NCBI GenBank assembly: GCA_020633825.1
Contig: JACKCV010000001.1
Coordinates: forward strand, 497,001 to 561,000
Reading direction: 5' to 3'
DNA from: Fibrobacteria bacterium
GTDB taxonomy: Bacteria; Fibrobacterota; Fibrobacteria; UBA5070
Length of the DNA stretch: 64,000 bases
Shown here: piece by piece, positions 43,868-51,116 of the stretch
Layout: each line of letters starts with the position of its first letter
How positions within the stretch are numbered: position 1 is the stretch's first letter
Notes under the pieces: model-generated
Seen by the model: only the letters and a program-made list of their open reading frames with translations
Databases searched by the model: none
Told to the model about the DNA's origin: nothing
Program-made: the position numbers and the translations under genes

Positions 43868-44965
43868 CTATCGGGTCGATTCGGCCACGGCCGCGGACAC
43901 GTACCGGACTTCCGCTTCGGTGATCCGGGGATGGATGGGGAGACTCAAGGTCTGGTCGCACCACCGTTTTGCCGCAGGGAGGGAGCGTTCGCCCCGGGTC
44001 TCCAGGCATGGCTGGAGATGCAGCGGGGTCGGATAGTGGACCAAGGTGGTGATTCCGGCCGCTTCGAGACGGGTTTGCACGAGGTCCCGATCCTCGCAAA
44101 GGACGGGGAAGAGGTGCCAGGAGGGGGTCGCAGCCTCCGGAGGACGCGGAAGACGGACGCCGGGGACATCCCGGAGAGCTTCGGTGTAGAGCTCGGCGGC
44201 TCGACGACGCACGAGATTGTCGGATTCCAGGTGCCGCAGGCGGACCGCGAGGAAGGCGGCCTGCAATTCCTCCATGCGCGAGTTCCAGCCCGGCAGGTCG
44301 TGCACGTACTTCACCCGGGATCCGTAGTTGCGCCACAACCGGACCCGTGCGTCGAGGCCGGGGTCGGAGGTGGTGACGGCGCCTCCGTCCCCCAGGGCGC
44401 CGAGGTTCTTGCCGGGATAGAACGAGAAGGCGGCGGCGTCCCCGAAGGAGCCGCAGGGCTTGCCGCGCCAGAGGGCGCCGTGCGCCTGGGCGGCATCCTC
44501 GAACAGGCGCAGGTTCCATCGCCGGCAGGCCTCTCCCAGGGCGTCCATGTCGCAGGGGATGCCGTGGAGATGCACGGCGAGCACGGCACGGGTCCGCGGG
44601 GTGAGGGCGTCCTCCAGGCGCTCGACATCCAGGTTGCCCGTGGCCGGATCGATCTCCACGGGGATCGCCCGAAGGCCTGCCCGTTCCACACCCAGCGCGG
44701 AGGCGATGAAGCTGTTGGCGGGCACCAGGACCTCGGAATCCGCGGGGAGCTCCGCCGCCAGGAGCATCAGCGCGATGGCATCGAGCCCGGAACCGACGCC
44801 GATGCAATGGGGCGATCCCGCGACCCGGGCGAAGGAGGTTTCGAAAGCTTCCAGCTCGCGTCCCAGCAGGATCTGCCCCGAATCCAGGACCCGGTCGAGG
44901 GCTTCGTGGAACCCTTCCCGGTCGGGGGCGAGCAGGTCGCCCAAAGGGAAGTAGGGAACCTTCAT
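43868..44965 (-). CDS. DegT/DnrJ/EryC1-type sugar aminotransferase (FdtB/QdtB-like)
   Basis: This 365-residue PLP-dependent aminotransferase has SGLDAIALMLLA near residue 60, the PLP-binding FEDAAQAHGA near 160 and FSFYPGKNLGALGDGGAV with the PLP Lys near residue 186. Further on come GWNSRMEELQAAFL and a C-terminal QPCLETRG...LSLPIHPRIT block. Length and motifs match DegT family members that act on dTDP-3-keto-6-deoxyhexoses. It lies directly after a ketoisomerase gene (4-nt overlap), the pair known for dTDP-3-amino-3,6-dideoxyhexose synthesis (FdtA/FdtB, QdtA/QdtB). The exact stereochemistry cannot be told. Confidence 0.88.
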   Translation of the reverse strand: MKVPYFPLGDLLAPDREGFHEALDRVLDSGQILLGRELEAFETSFARVAGSPHCIGVGSGLDAIALMLLAAELPADSEVLVPANSFIASALGVERAGLRAIPVEIDPATGNLDVERLEDALTPRTRAVLAVHLHGIPCDMDALGEACRRWNLRLFEDAAQAHGALWRGKPCGSFGDAAAFSFYPGKNLGALGDGGAVTTSDPGLDARVRLWRNYGSRVKYVHDLPGWNSRMEELQAAFLAVRLRHLESDNLVRRRAAELYTEALRDVPGVRLPRPPEAATPSWHLFPVLCEDRDLVQTRLEAAGITTLVHYPTPLHLQPCLETRGERSLPAAKRWCDQTLSLPIHPRITEAEVRYVSAAVAESTR

Positions 44966-45366
44966 GGATTGGCCAAGGCGAGGAAGTCCGCGTGCTCTCG
45001 GATGTAGTCCGCTTCGTCGTAGCGTTCCGAGGCCAGGACCATGCACACGGCACCGGAGCTGAAATTCTCCAGCTCCCTCCAGATCATGTTCGGCAGGTAC
45101 AAGCCGTAGTAGGATCGATTCAAGGAAACCTTGTCGCGCGACTTCCCGTCGTCGAGCACGACGTCGAAGCTGCCGGACAAGGCGATGATCACCTGTTGCA
45201 GGTCGCGGTGGGCGTGGCCTCCGCGCATGGCCCCTCCCGGGACGTCGTACAGGTAGTACACCCTCTTGATGTCGAAGGGGATGTGCACGTCCCCTTCGAT
45301 GAAGCTGAGGTTGCCACGGGGTTCGTGGATGATGGGGAAGTGGAGGGTGCGGACCCTGGGATCCAT
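44962..45366 (-). CDS. dTDP-4-keto-6-deoxyglucose 3,4-ketoisomerase-like cupin (FdtA/QdtA/WxcM type)
   Basis: This 134-residue cupin has the features of sugar 3,4-ketoisomerases: EPRGNLSFIEG, DIKRVYYLYDVPGGAMRGGHAHRDLQQVIIA with the catalytic His pair, and YYGLYLPNMIWRELENFS. The enzyme moves the keto group from C4 to C3 of dTDP-4-keto-6-deoxyglucose, giving the substrate for the following aminotransferase. ATG 45366 is chosen because CAGGAGCG lies upstream. A small hairpin (GGGAC-GTC-GTCCC at 45406-45418) lies in the leader. The dTDP-glucose synthase and dehydratase must be elsewhere in the genome. Confidence 0.88.
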   Translation of the reverse strand: MDPRVRTLHFPIIHEPRGNLSFIEGDVHIPFDIKRVYYLYDVPGGAMRGGHAHRDLQQVIIALSGSFDVVLDDGKSRDKVSLNRSYYGLYLPNMIWRELENFSSGAVCMVLASERYDEADYIREHADFLALANP

Positions 45367-45450
45367 CGTCGTTCGCTCCTGGGTGGCCCGTCGCGTCGTC
45401 GTCACGGGACGTCGTCCCAAAGATGCACTTTCCGCGCCCGCGCTCGTCGA

Positions 45451-46401
45451 CTAGAGCGAGCCTTCGGGGATCCGGTACTCGAACTCCTCGTAGACGGCGC
45501 CGTGCCCTCCGAAGGCCTCCTTGAAGGCCACCAGTCCCTCGTTGAGCACCAGGCCGGAGCGTTCGCAGGAATTGCCGAAGCTCAGCCAGCGGCTGGAGCC
45601 CCGGGCGTGCTGCGTTCCCAGCTCCAGCGCCAGGAGGGGAGCGGCCTCGCGCGCCCTTCCCTCGTCCGTGGCGGCGATGTACTGGATGTGGAACACCTCG
45701 GGCACCCGGAAGACGACCATGCCTCCCAGCCAGGTCTCCCCCTGGATGGCTCCGAACAGCTGGATGTGGTCGGGGAACCGGCCCGCGAGTAGACGGATTT
45801 CGTCGAGGCTGTGCACGGGTCGGGTCGCATGCCGGTCGGAGAGGGTCCGCTCCAGCATGGACCAGAAGCGATCCCAGTCGTGGCGGCGCTCCACGCGGAG
45901 GCCTTCGCGCTGGACCTTGGCGCAGGCGCGCCTGCGGGTCGCCGAGACGCGCAGGTGGAACGGGTCCACGAGGGTTCCCAGGGTGCGCGAGACCGTCGTG
46001 GCTCCGAGTCGGAACAGGAAGTACAGGTCTTCCTGGGAGGGTTCGCGCTGGTGGAACCAGGGCAAGGGACGCCAGCGTACCCGCGTCTTCCCGAGGTCCC
46101 GCAACCTGGAATGGAGCGCGTCGAACATCCCCTGGACGTCGGGGGTGCGGGCGTGCGGATCGAGGATGAATCCCCCGAAGGTCAGTCCACGGTGGGTCGC
46201 CCAGCCGTCGTTCTCCCAGTCGTGCCCGGCCACCGCACCCAGCCACTTGTCCCGGTCGCGGAACAGGAAGGATCGATCCCGGAACCGGTCGGAGTGGTAG
46301 TCCATGAAGCCGCGATTCCATTGGAAGTGGCCGTTGCGCGCGCCCTCCACCAGGGTGTTCCAGGTGTCGAGATGTTCGGCGGTGTAGGGCACGGCTTCCA
46401 T
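45451..46401 (-). CDS. GNAT/FemAB-like acyltransferase of the glycan cluster
   Basis: This 316-residue protein starts MEAVPYTAEHLDTWNTLVEGARNGHF and has a duplicated GNAT-like plan (WLGAVAGHDWENDGWATHRGLTFGGF; LFGAIQGETWLGGMVVFRVPEVFHIQYIAA), like FemAB-related acetyltransferases. Such genes commonly sit beside FdtA/QdtA genes in O-antigen clusters and are thought to N-acylate the 3-aminosugar. The gene leads the three-gene minus-strand order, with an 84-bp gap to the ketoisomerase. It is divergent from the glycosyltransferases. Confidence 0.72.
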   Translation of the reverse strand: MEAVPYTAEHLDTWNTLVEGARNGHFQWNRGFMDYHSDRFRDRSFLFRDRDKWLGAVAGHDWENDGWATHRGLTFGGFILDPHARTPDVQGMFDALHSRLRDLGKTRVRWRPLPWFHQREPSQEDLYFLFRLGATTVSRTLGTLVDPFHLRVSATRRRACAKVQREGLRVERRHDWDRFWSMLERTLSDRHATRPVHSLDEIRLLAGRFPDHIQLFGAIQGETWLGGMVVFRVPEVFHIQYIAATDEGRAREAAPLLALELGTQHARGSSRWLSFGNSCERSGLVLNEGLVAFKEAFGGHGAVYEEFEYRIPEGSL

Positions 46402-46411
46402 GGAGAGGGGA

Positions 46412-46417
46412 AACCTA
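46412..46417 (-). promoter_or_regulatory. Possible -10 (TAGGTT) for the acyltransferase gene
   Basis: TAGGTT lies 10 nt before ATG 46401 on the minus strand and no ribosome site is visible. It faces a TACCTT on the opposite strand at 46453, making a compact 62-bp divergent promoter region. Confidence 0.3.
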
Positions 46418-46452
46418 CTTGTTCGCGTCGGGGCGCGCGGGCGATGCGTGTC

Positions 46453-46458
46453 TACCTT
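46453..46458 (+). promoter_or_regulatory. Possible -10 (TACCTT) for the glycosyltransferase operon
   Basis: TACCTT lies 5 nt before ATG 46464 (11 nt before the second ATG at 46470). There is no Shine-Dalgarno. If the mRNA is leaderless, either ATG could be the first codon. Confidence 0.35.
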
Positions 46459-46463
46459 CGGGG

Positions 46464-47381
46464 ATGCCCATGGCCACCTCAACGCCGGACTCCGACGATT
46501 CGACCTCCTCTCCCCGGGTCTCCGTATTGGTGGCCTGTTTCCGGCACCGCCCCTTCCTGGAGGCGTGTCTGGCGTCCATCGCCGGGCAGGAGGGCGTTTC
46601 GTTCGAGATCCTGGCCCGCGACGACGGATCGGACGACGGGACCGCCGAACTGCTGGAGCGGCTCGCGCCCCGGTACGGGGTGCGTCTCCTGGAAGGCGGG
46701 AGCAACCTGGGGGTCGCCGGCAGCCTGAACCGCATGCTCGAACTGGCTCGAGGGGAATACGTCGTCGATTTCGCCTCCGACGACATCATGCCCGCCGATC
46801 GGTTGCGGCGGCAGGTGGAATGGCTCGACGCGCATCCGGAGGCTGCCGCCTGCACCGGGCAATGCCGCACGATGGATCCTCTCGGGAACGTATCCCCGGT
46901 GGTCGAAGGGCGATTCCTGAACGCCCTCCCCGAGGCGGACTTCCGGGAGATCTTCACAGGATCGAAGGAACTCCACGGGGCCACCGGAATGATCCGCGCC
47001 AGCCTCCTGCGGGACGCGCTCGGTTGGGATTCCTCCCTGGGGATCGAGGATCTGCCCCTCTGGCTGACCCTCTCCCGTCGCCACGGGCCGATCGGAGTCC
47101 TCCCCGATGTCCTGGTGCATTGGCGACAGCACGGATCCAACGCGCATCTTCGGTTCGACCACGTCTACGCCGCCACGTTGGCTTCCCTGGAACGGCACCA
47201 CGACCATCCGGACTATCCCGAGGCCCGGATGCTGTGGAGGATGCGATGGTGGTCGGCGGTCGCCGGAGAACGGCCGTTGGAAGCCCTCCGGAGGATTTCC
47301 GAGCTCGGGGCCTGGCGCTGGGAATTCCTGAAGAGGATCCCCAAGGCGTTCCTGGCCCTCTTGGCCGGGAGGTGGGGATGA
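46464..47381 (+). CDS. GT2 family glycosyltransferase
   Basis: This 305-residue GT-A enzyme opens with RVSVLVACFRHRPFLEACL near residue 20. It has ILARDDGSDDGTAEL (nucleotide-binding), VDFASDDIMPADRL (DxD-like metal site) near 100 and a C-terminal IEDLPLWLTLSRRHGPIGVLPDVLVHWR acceptor region. The family adds single sugars to surface glycans. The stop overlaps the next gene by 4 nt. A second ATG six bases on is possible. Confidence 0.9.
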   Translation: MPMATSTPDSDDSTSSPRVSVLVACFRHRPFLEACLASIAGQEGVSFEILARDDGSDDGTAELLERLAPRYGVRLLEGGSNLGVAGSLNRMLELARGEYVVDFASDDIMPADRLRRQVEWLDAHPEAAACTGQCRTMDPLGNVSPVVEGRFLNALPEADFREIFTGSKELHGATGMIRASLLRDALGWDSSLGIEDLPLWLTLSRRHGPIGVLPDVLVHWRQHGSNAHLRFDHVYAATLASLERHHDHPDYPEARMLWRMRWWSAVAGERPLEALRRISELGAWRWEFLKRIPKAFLALLAGRWG

Positions 47382-48463
47382 GGAATCCCCGCGAACCGAG
47401 GAATCCGGGATCGGAAACCAAGGGACGGATCGTGTTCCTGACCGCGGTCTGGGCCCCCGGCTACGGGGTGTCCGTGGTGATCGCCGAGCAATGTCGCCTG
47501 CTCCGCCAGGCTGGATGGGACGTCCTGGTGGCCGCCATCCGTGCGGAATCCGGAATGCCCCCCGACATCGCGGTGATCCGCCTCCCCTTCCGGCCATTGT
47601 TCCTGCGCGCGCGCCTGGAAGCCTTGGCGCCCTCCCTGGTGGTGGCGTGCACGTTTCCCTTCCCCCAGGCTCTGGCGGGCTGGGGGACTCCCTGGGTGCA
47701 CTGGGATCACGGACGCGCGGACCAACCGGAGGGGGAGCTCGCCATGGAGACGTCCGCCTCCGAAAGAGTCGGACCCAGCCGCTGGCTGGTGGGACGGTTC
47801 CGGCCGGCCGGGGTCGTCGTGGCCAACGGGGGGGACCACCTCGGCCGCGTCCAGCCCTCCGCCCGACCGGGTCGGCCGATCCGGGTCGTGGCGGCCTTGC
47901 GATCCGGGGCCGTGGAATCCCTCTACAAGGGGAACGGTTTCCTGCGGGATCTGCCCGCCCGTGTGGGGCGCCCCGACATGGAATGGGTGTTGATGCTGCG
48001 GGGAGACGGCGCGGACGGATTCCGGGAATCCGGATGGCGGGTGTCGCAGGATCCATCCCGCCGCGAGATGGCCTCCGTTTGGACGGAATCCGACATCCAC
48101 CTGGCGCCTTCGCGGATCGAATCCTTCGATCTCCCCCTGGCGGAGGCCCAGCACCTGGGTTGCGCCGGATGGGCCCTCGAGGGGGGCGCGCACGGGGAGC
48201 TCACCCCCTGGGTCTTCCCCTCGGAGGAGGTCGTCCGCGAACGACTGCTGTCGGTCCGGCGGGACGAGGTCGATGCCATGCGCCTGGCCTCCTGGGAGCA
48301 CGTCGGCCCATGGAGCTGGCACGCCCATGGCGAAGCCTTGCGCGATCTCGTGCAGCGCTGCGCCCGGCCCTGGGTGGGGCCGGTCCGTTCCGCACCGCAC
48401 GCGATCGTCCTCCATCGCCTGGCGGCGGGATTGTACGATCTCGCGCGCAGGATCCTCCGATGA
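47378..48463 (+). CDS. GT4-like glycosyltransferase
   Basis: This 361-residue GT-B-type protein has an opening strand RIVFLTAVWAPGYGVSVVIAEQCRLL, a middle VGPSRWLVGRF plus VVANGGD (linker and domain switch) and a C-terminal donor region IHLAPSRIESFDLPLAEAQHLGCAG. This is the EX7E-like site of GT4. The final helix crosses back as in other members. It is part of a three-gene operon with 4-nt overlaps at both ends and probably extends the same glycan. Confidence 0.85.
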   Translation: MRNPREPRNPGSETKGRIVFLTAVWAPGYGVSVVIAEQCRLLRQAGWDVLVAAIRAESGMPPDIAVIRLPFRPLFLRARLEALAPSLVVACTFPFPQALAGWGTPWVHWDHGRADQPEGELAMETSASERVGPSRWLVGRFRPAGVVVANGGDHLGRVQPSARPGRPIRVVAALRSGAVESLYKGNGFLRDLPARVGRPDMEWVLMLRGDGADGFRESGWRVSQDPSRREMASVWTESDIHLAPSRIESFDLPLAEAQHLGCAGWALEGGAHGELTPWVFPSEEVVRERLLSVRRDEVDAMRLASWEHVGPWSWHAHGEALRDLVQRCARPWVGPVRSAPHAIVLHRLAAGLYDLARRILR

Positions 48464-49179
48464 CCCCCGCTCCGTCCCGGGTCAGCGTGGTGATGCCGGT
48501 CTTCCGGGGGTTGCCGTTCCTGCCCGACCAGGTGGAGAGCATCGTGGGGCAGCTCCCACCCGATGGCCTGCTGCGCATCCGCGACGACGGAAGCGACGAC
48601 GGTTCGCACGAATGGCTGATGCAACGGGCATCCCTCGACGGGCGCATCCAACTGCTTCCGGACCGGAAGCATCTCGGAGTGGTGGCGGGAGTCGAAGCCT
48701 TGCTGCGGGACCTGCCCCGGGGGGTGGTGTTCCTCGCCGACCAGGACGACGTGTGGCACCCGGGCAAGGTCGAACGTTGTCTCGAGGCGTTGTCCGGAGA
48801 CGCCTCCCTGGCAATCCATGACGCCGTGCGGATCGACGCGCGGGGGGAGGAGCTTCCGCATCGCCTCTTCGAGCGTCGAGGCTGGGGGGGAGGTGTGGCG
48901 ACGAACTTGTGGAAGAACACGTTCACGGGATGCTGCATGGCCTTCCGGACCGACCTCCTCGATCGGGCGCTTCCCTTTCCCCGTCGGATCCCCATGCACG
49001 ACCAATGGCTGGGGATCCTCGCCTTGCGCCATGGCGGGGTCCGCTGGATCCGGGAACCGCTGCTCTCCTACCGGGTGCATTCCGGCAACGCCACGGCGAC
49101 CGGAGGAGGAAAGCCGGCCGCCGGGATGGTGCGAAGGATCCTCTGGCGGATCCAGGCCCTCCAGGCCCTGGGTCGTTGA
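48460..49179 (+). CDS. GT2 family glycosyltransferase (rhamnosyltransferase-like)
   Basis: This 239-residue GT-A enzyme has SRVSVVMPVFRGLPFLPDQVESI, LLRIRDDGSDDGS, VVFLADQDDVWHPGKVERC with the DQDD metal motif near residue 95, and MHDQWLGILALRHG near 185. The DQDDVW form is common in rhamnosyltransferase-like GT2 proteins. It is the last gene of the glycan operon and convergent with the second lipoprotein gene. Confidence 0.88.
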   Translation: MTPAPSRVSVVMPVFRGLPFLPDQVESIVGQLPPDGLLRIRDDGSDDGSHEWLMQRASLDGRIQLLPDRKHLGVVAGVEALLRDLPRGVVFLADQDDVWHPGKVERCLEALSGDASLAIHDAVRIDARGEELPHRLFERRGWGGGVATNLWKNTFTGCCMAFRTDLLDRALPFPRRIPMHDQWLGILALRHGGVRWIREPLLSYRVHSGNATATGGGKPAAGMVRRILWRIQALQALGR

Positions 49180-49224
49180 GGCTCCGACCGACCGCCGATC
49201 CACCGGGTCCCCGAGGCCGGGATC

Positions 49225-49243
49225 CGACCTTCAGCGAAGGTCG
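49225..49243. terminator. Hairpin at the convergent end of glycosyltransferase and lipoprotein genes
   Basis: CGACCTTC and GAAGGTCG make a perfect 8-bp stem with loop AGC, overlapping the lipoprotein stop codon. There is no T-run. Position between convergent genes suggests a bidirectional end. Confidence 0.45.
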
Positions 49244-50211
49244 TCGCGATCCAGGCCGTGCAGTCGCACATCGTCGAGCTTGAACTGGGTTCCGCCCATC
49301 AGGATGAAGGTCAGGTGCGTGACGGAGTCGCGGACGTATCCCCAGCCCTTGTTGCTCCCCGACGAGTCGGCCGGGGCGAAATCCGTCGGGCGGAGCCGGA
49401 TGCGGGACCAGGCGTCCGAAAGGACGAATCGGCTCCAGGCCTTGGGGCCGGACCCCTCGCTCAGATGCTCGAACGCCACGTCCACGGTGCCCGATCCGCG
49501 GATGTTCGCCACCAGGGAGTCCATCGAGCGCAGCGATCTCGGGCCGTTTCCCAGCGCGATGTTGATCACCACGTAGGTCGAGGTCGGGGCCGAGTAGGAA
49601 AGCCCCAGGGAGTTGCCCGGCTTGCCTCCTCCGGCGGTCCCCACTCCGATGGAATGGATCGTGCTTCCGTAGGAGGGGCCGGAAACCCATGAGGTCCTCG
49701 CCGGAAGTCGCGAAACGAGGTCGTAGTCCTCGAAATCGTCGAGGAGGATCGAGGTCAGGGCCTGTCGGATGCTGTCGGGGATCCCCTTCCAGGTCGACAG
49801 CGGATCCTGGTGCGAGGAGCGCGGAGGACCTTCCGCCTGGAGGCGGATGCGCGCTTGTCGTCCCCGGAGGCTGTCGTCGACGCGGACCTGGATTCTTCCG
49901 CGCGCGATCGCCGAATCCCAGAAGGAGAACGCGAAGGGCAGCGAGTCGCCGCGATCGGTCCGGACGCGCAGCCCTTCCCCGCGGGCGCCCACGGATCGGA
50001 AGTCGAAGGTGCTGGAGTCGAGTCGCATCGTCACCACCGTGGGTCCGCTTGCGGGACGATTCCAGTCGGAGAGGAGGGAGTCCACCGGGAAGGTCCGGGC
50101 GGCGAGACTGTTCTCGGTCTCGAAGGTGTTTCCGACGATCCGCTCCTCCGCGCAGGAGGCGAACAGGAGCGTTCCGGCGACGATCCCCCAGCGGGACGAA
50201 AGGCGGGTCAT
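49231..50211 (-). CDS. Surface lipoprotein with TETENS-type motif (copy 2)
   Basis: This 326-residue protein is a clear paralogue of the lipoprotein at 21142. It has lipobox FASC, then NTFETENSLAARTFPVDSLL, a DUF2341-like part (PFAFSFWD, RIQVRVDD), LLDDFEDYD, and an end DSVTHLTFILMGG...LDDVRLHGL. Sequence identity is moderate, with the fixed points TETENS/FETENS, FDF, (V/L)DDFE, DSV..LTF and LDD(I/V)R.HGL. The upstream TIGR02147 gene overlaps by 4 nt. Its closest neighbour upstream is a tssF copy. Confidence 0.85.
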   Translation of the reverse strand: MTRLSSRWGIVAGTLLFASCAEERIVGNTFETENSLAARTFPVDSLLSDWNRPASGPTVVTMRLDSSTFDFRSVGARGEGLRVRTDRGDSLPFAFSFWDSAIARGRIQVRVDDSLRGRQARIRLQAEGPPRSSHQDPLSTWKGIPDSIRQALTSILLDDFEDYDLVSRLPARTSWVSGPSYGSTIHSIGVGTAGGGKPGNSLGLSYSAPTSTYVVINIALGNGPRSLRSMDSLVANIRGSGTVDVAFEHLSEGSGPKAWSRFVLSDAWSRIRLRPTDFAPADSSGSNKGWGYVRDSVTHLTFILMGGTQFKLDDVRLHGLDRDDLR

Positions 50212-51032
50212 GGGTGCCTGTCCGCCGGGGCCGAAGGGAAGAAGGCCAGCGAAAGTTGCATGACCCGATCTGGCTTGCGGGATCTCCCCACCCGTTGCTG
50301 GATCCGGCGACGGACGTCGCGGAGCATTTCCCGGACTTCCTCGAACGCATCCTGGTCGAGGGCCAGGGTGAGCGAGGAAATGTCCCGCTCTCCAGGGGGG
50401 AACGCCTCCAGGGCTTCCACGGCCAACCCGAGGATCTGGGCCTGGAGTCGACGCACCACGGCGGCCTTCTCCGCCCCCCCAGCGGTGAGATGGGCGTCCC
50501 GCAGTCGGGGAACCCCCGCTGGGCCCCGCGCGAGAAGGCCCGCGCCCAGGAGGGCATCGACCGCATTTCTCACCTGGTCGACACCGACAGGAGGATGGAT
50601 CCGCGCGGCGATCTTCTCGGGGACGGCTTCGGGCCCCAGGACCTCGACGAGGGCACGAACGGTCGCCACCCACCAGTTCTGGAAGATCTCCAGCTCGGCG
50701 GATTCAAGCTCCCGGCGCGCCACGTCCCTCAGGGCATCCGCGCGGTCCCGCAACTCCACCTTTTCCTTCTGCCCCCTCGCACGCGCGAGGGAAACCAGGA
50801 TCTGGAAATATTCGGCGGCCCGCCCCGTCAGTTCGAGGTGTTCCAGCACGCGGGGAAGGAAGCGGATGGGCAGGTGGGCCTGGTGGTGGATCACCCGATG
50901 CAGGTAGCCCGCCTCCATGCCGAGATGTTCGGCCATGGCGCGATAGGACCAGGCACTCGAAGCGATCTTCCCCTCCTCGTAGGCGTCTCGCAGCAGGTCT
51001 CGGTAGTCCTGCACCTCCCAGATCGATCGCAT
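50208..51032 (-). CDS. TIGR02147 family protein (copy 2), putative regulator
   Basis: This 274-residue protein opens RSIWEVQDYRDLLRDAYEEGK and aligns end to end with the copy at 20318, including the closing block DISSLTLALDQDAFEEVREML...RVMQLSLAFFP. The start is ATG 51032; it matches the first copy in N-terminal length and has TACAAT 6 nt upstream. A GTG at 51038 with GAGG nearby is the alternative. The two copies differ most in the ~20-residue loop after residue 95. It lies 84 bp downstream of tssF copy 1, but probably has its own promoter. Confidence 0.92.
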   Translation of the reverse strand: MRSIWEVQDYRDLLRDAYEEGKIASSAWSYRAMAEHLGMEAGYLHRVIHHQAHLPIRFLPRVLEHLELTGRAAEYFQILVSLARARGQKEKVELRDRADALRDVARRELESAELEIFQNWWVATVRALVEVLGPEAVPEKIAARIHPPVGVDQVRNAVDALLGAGLLARGPAGVPRLRDAHLTAGGAEKAAVVRRLQAQILGLAVEALEAFPPGERDISSLTLALDQDAFEEVREMLRDVRRRIQQRVGRSRKPDRVMQLSLAFFPSAPADRHP

Positions 51033-51038
51033 CCCCAC

Positions 51039-51044
51039 ATTGTA
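51039..51044 (-). promoter_or_regulatory. Possible leaderless -10 (TACAAT) of the second TIGR02147 gene
   Basis: On the minus strand TACAAT-GTGGGG-ATG. Its spacing matches the first copy's TAGAAT. No clear -35 was found. Confidence 0.45.
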
Positions 51045-51086
51045 CCTCGAAATGAGACGCGCCGCTCCGGGGCTCCGGCCCGGTTT

Positions 51087-51103
51087 GTTGCGAATTGCGC
51101 AAC
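51087..51103. other. Hairpin between tssF copy 1 and TIGR02147 copy 2
   Basis: GTTGCG and CGCAAC form a 6-bp stem with loop AATTG. It lies in the 84-bp gap and could be a weak terminator or an operator for the TIGR02147 gene. There is no T-run. Confidence 0.35.
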
Positions 51104-51116
51104 GCCGGGAAGAGGG

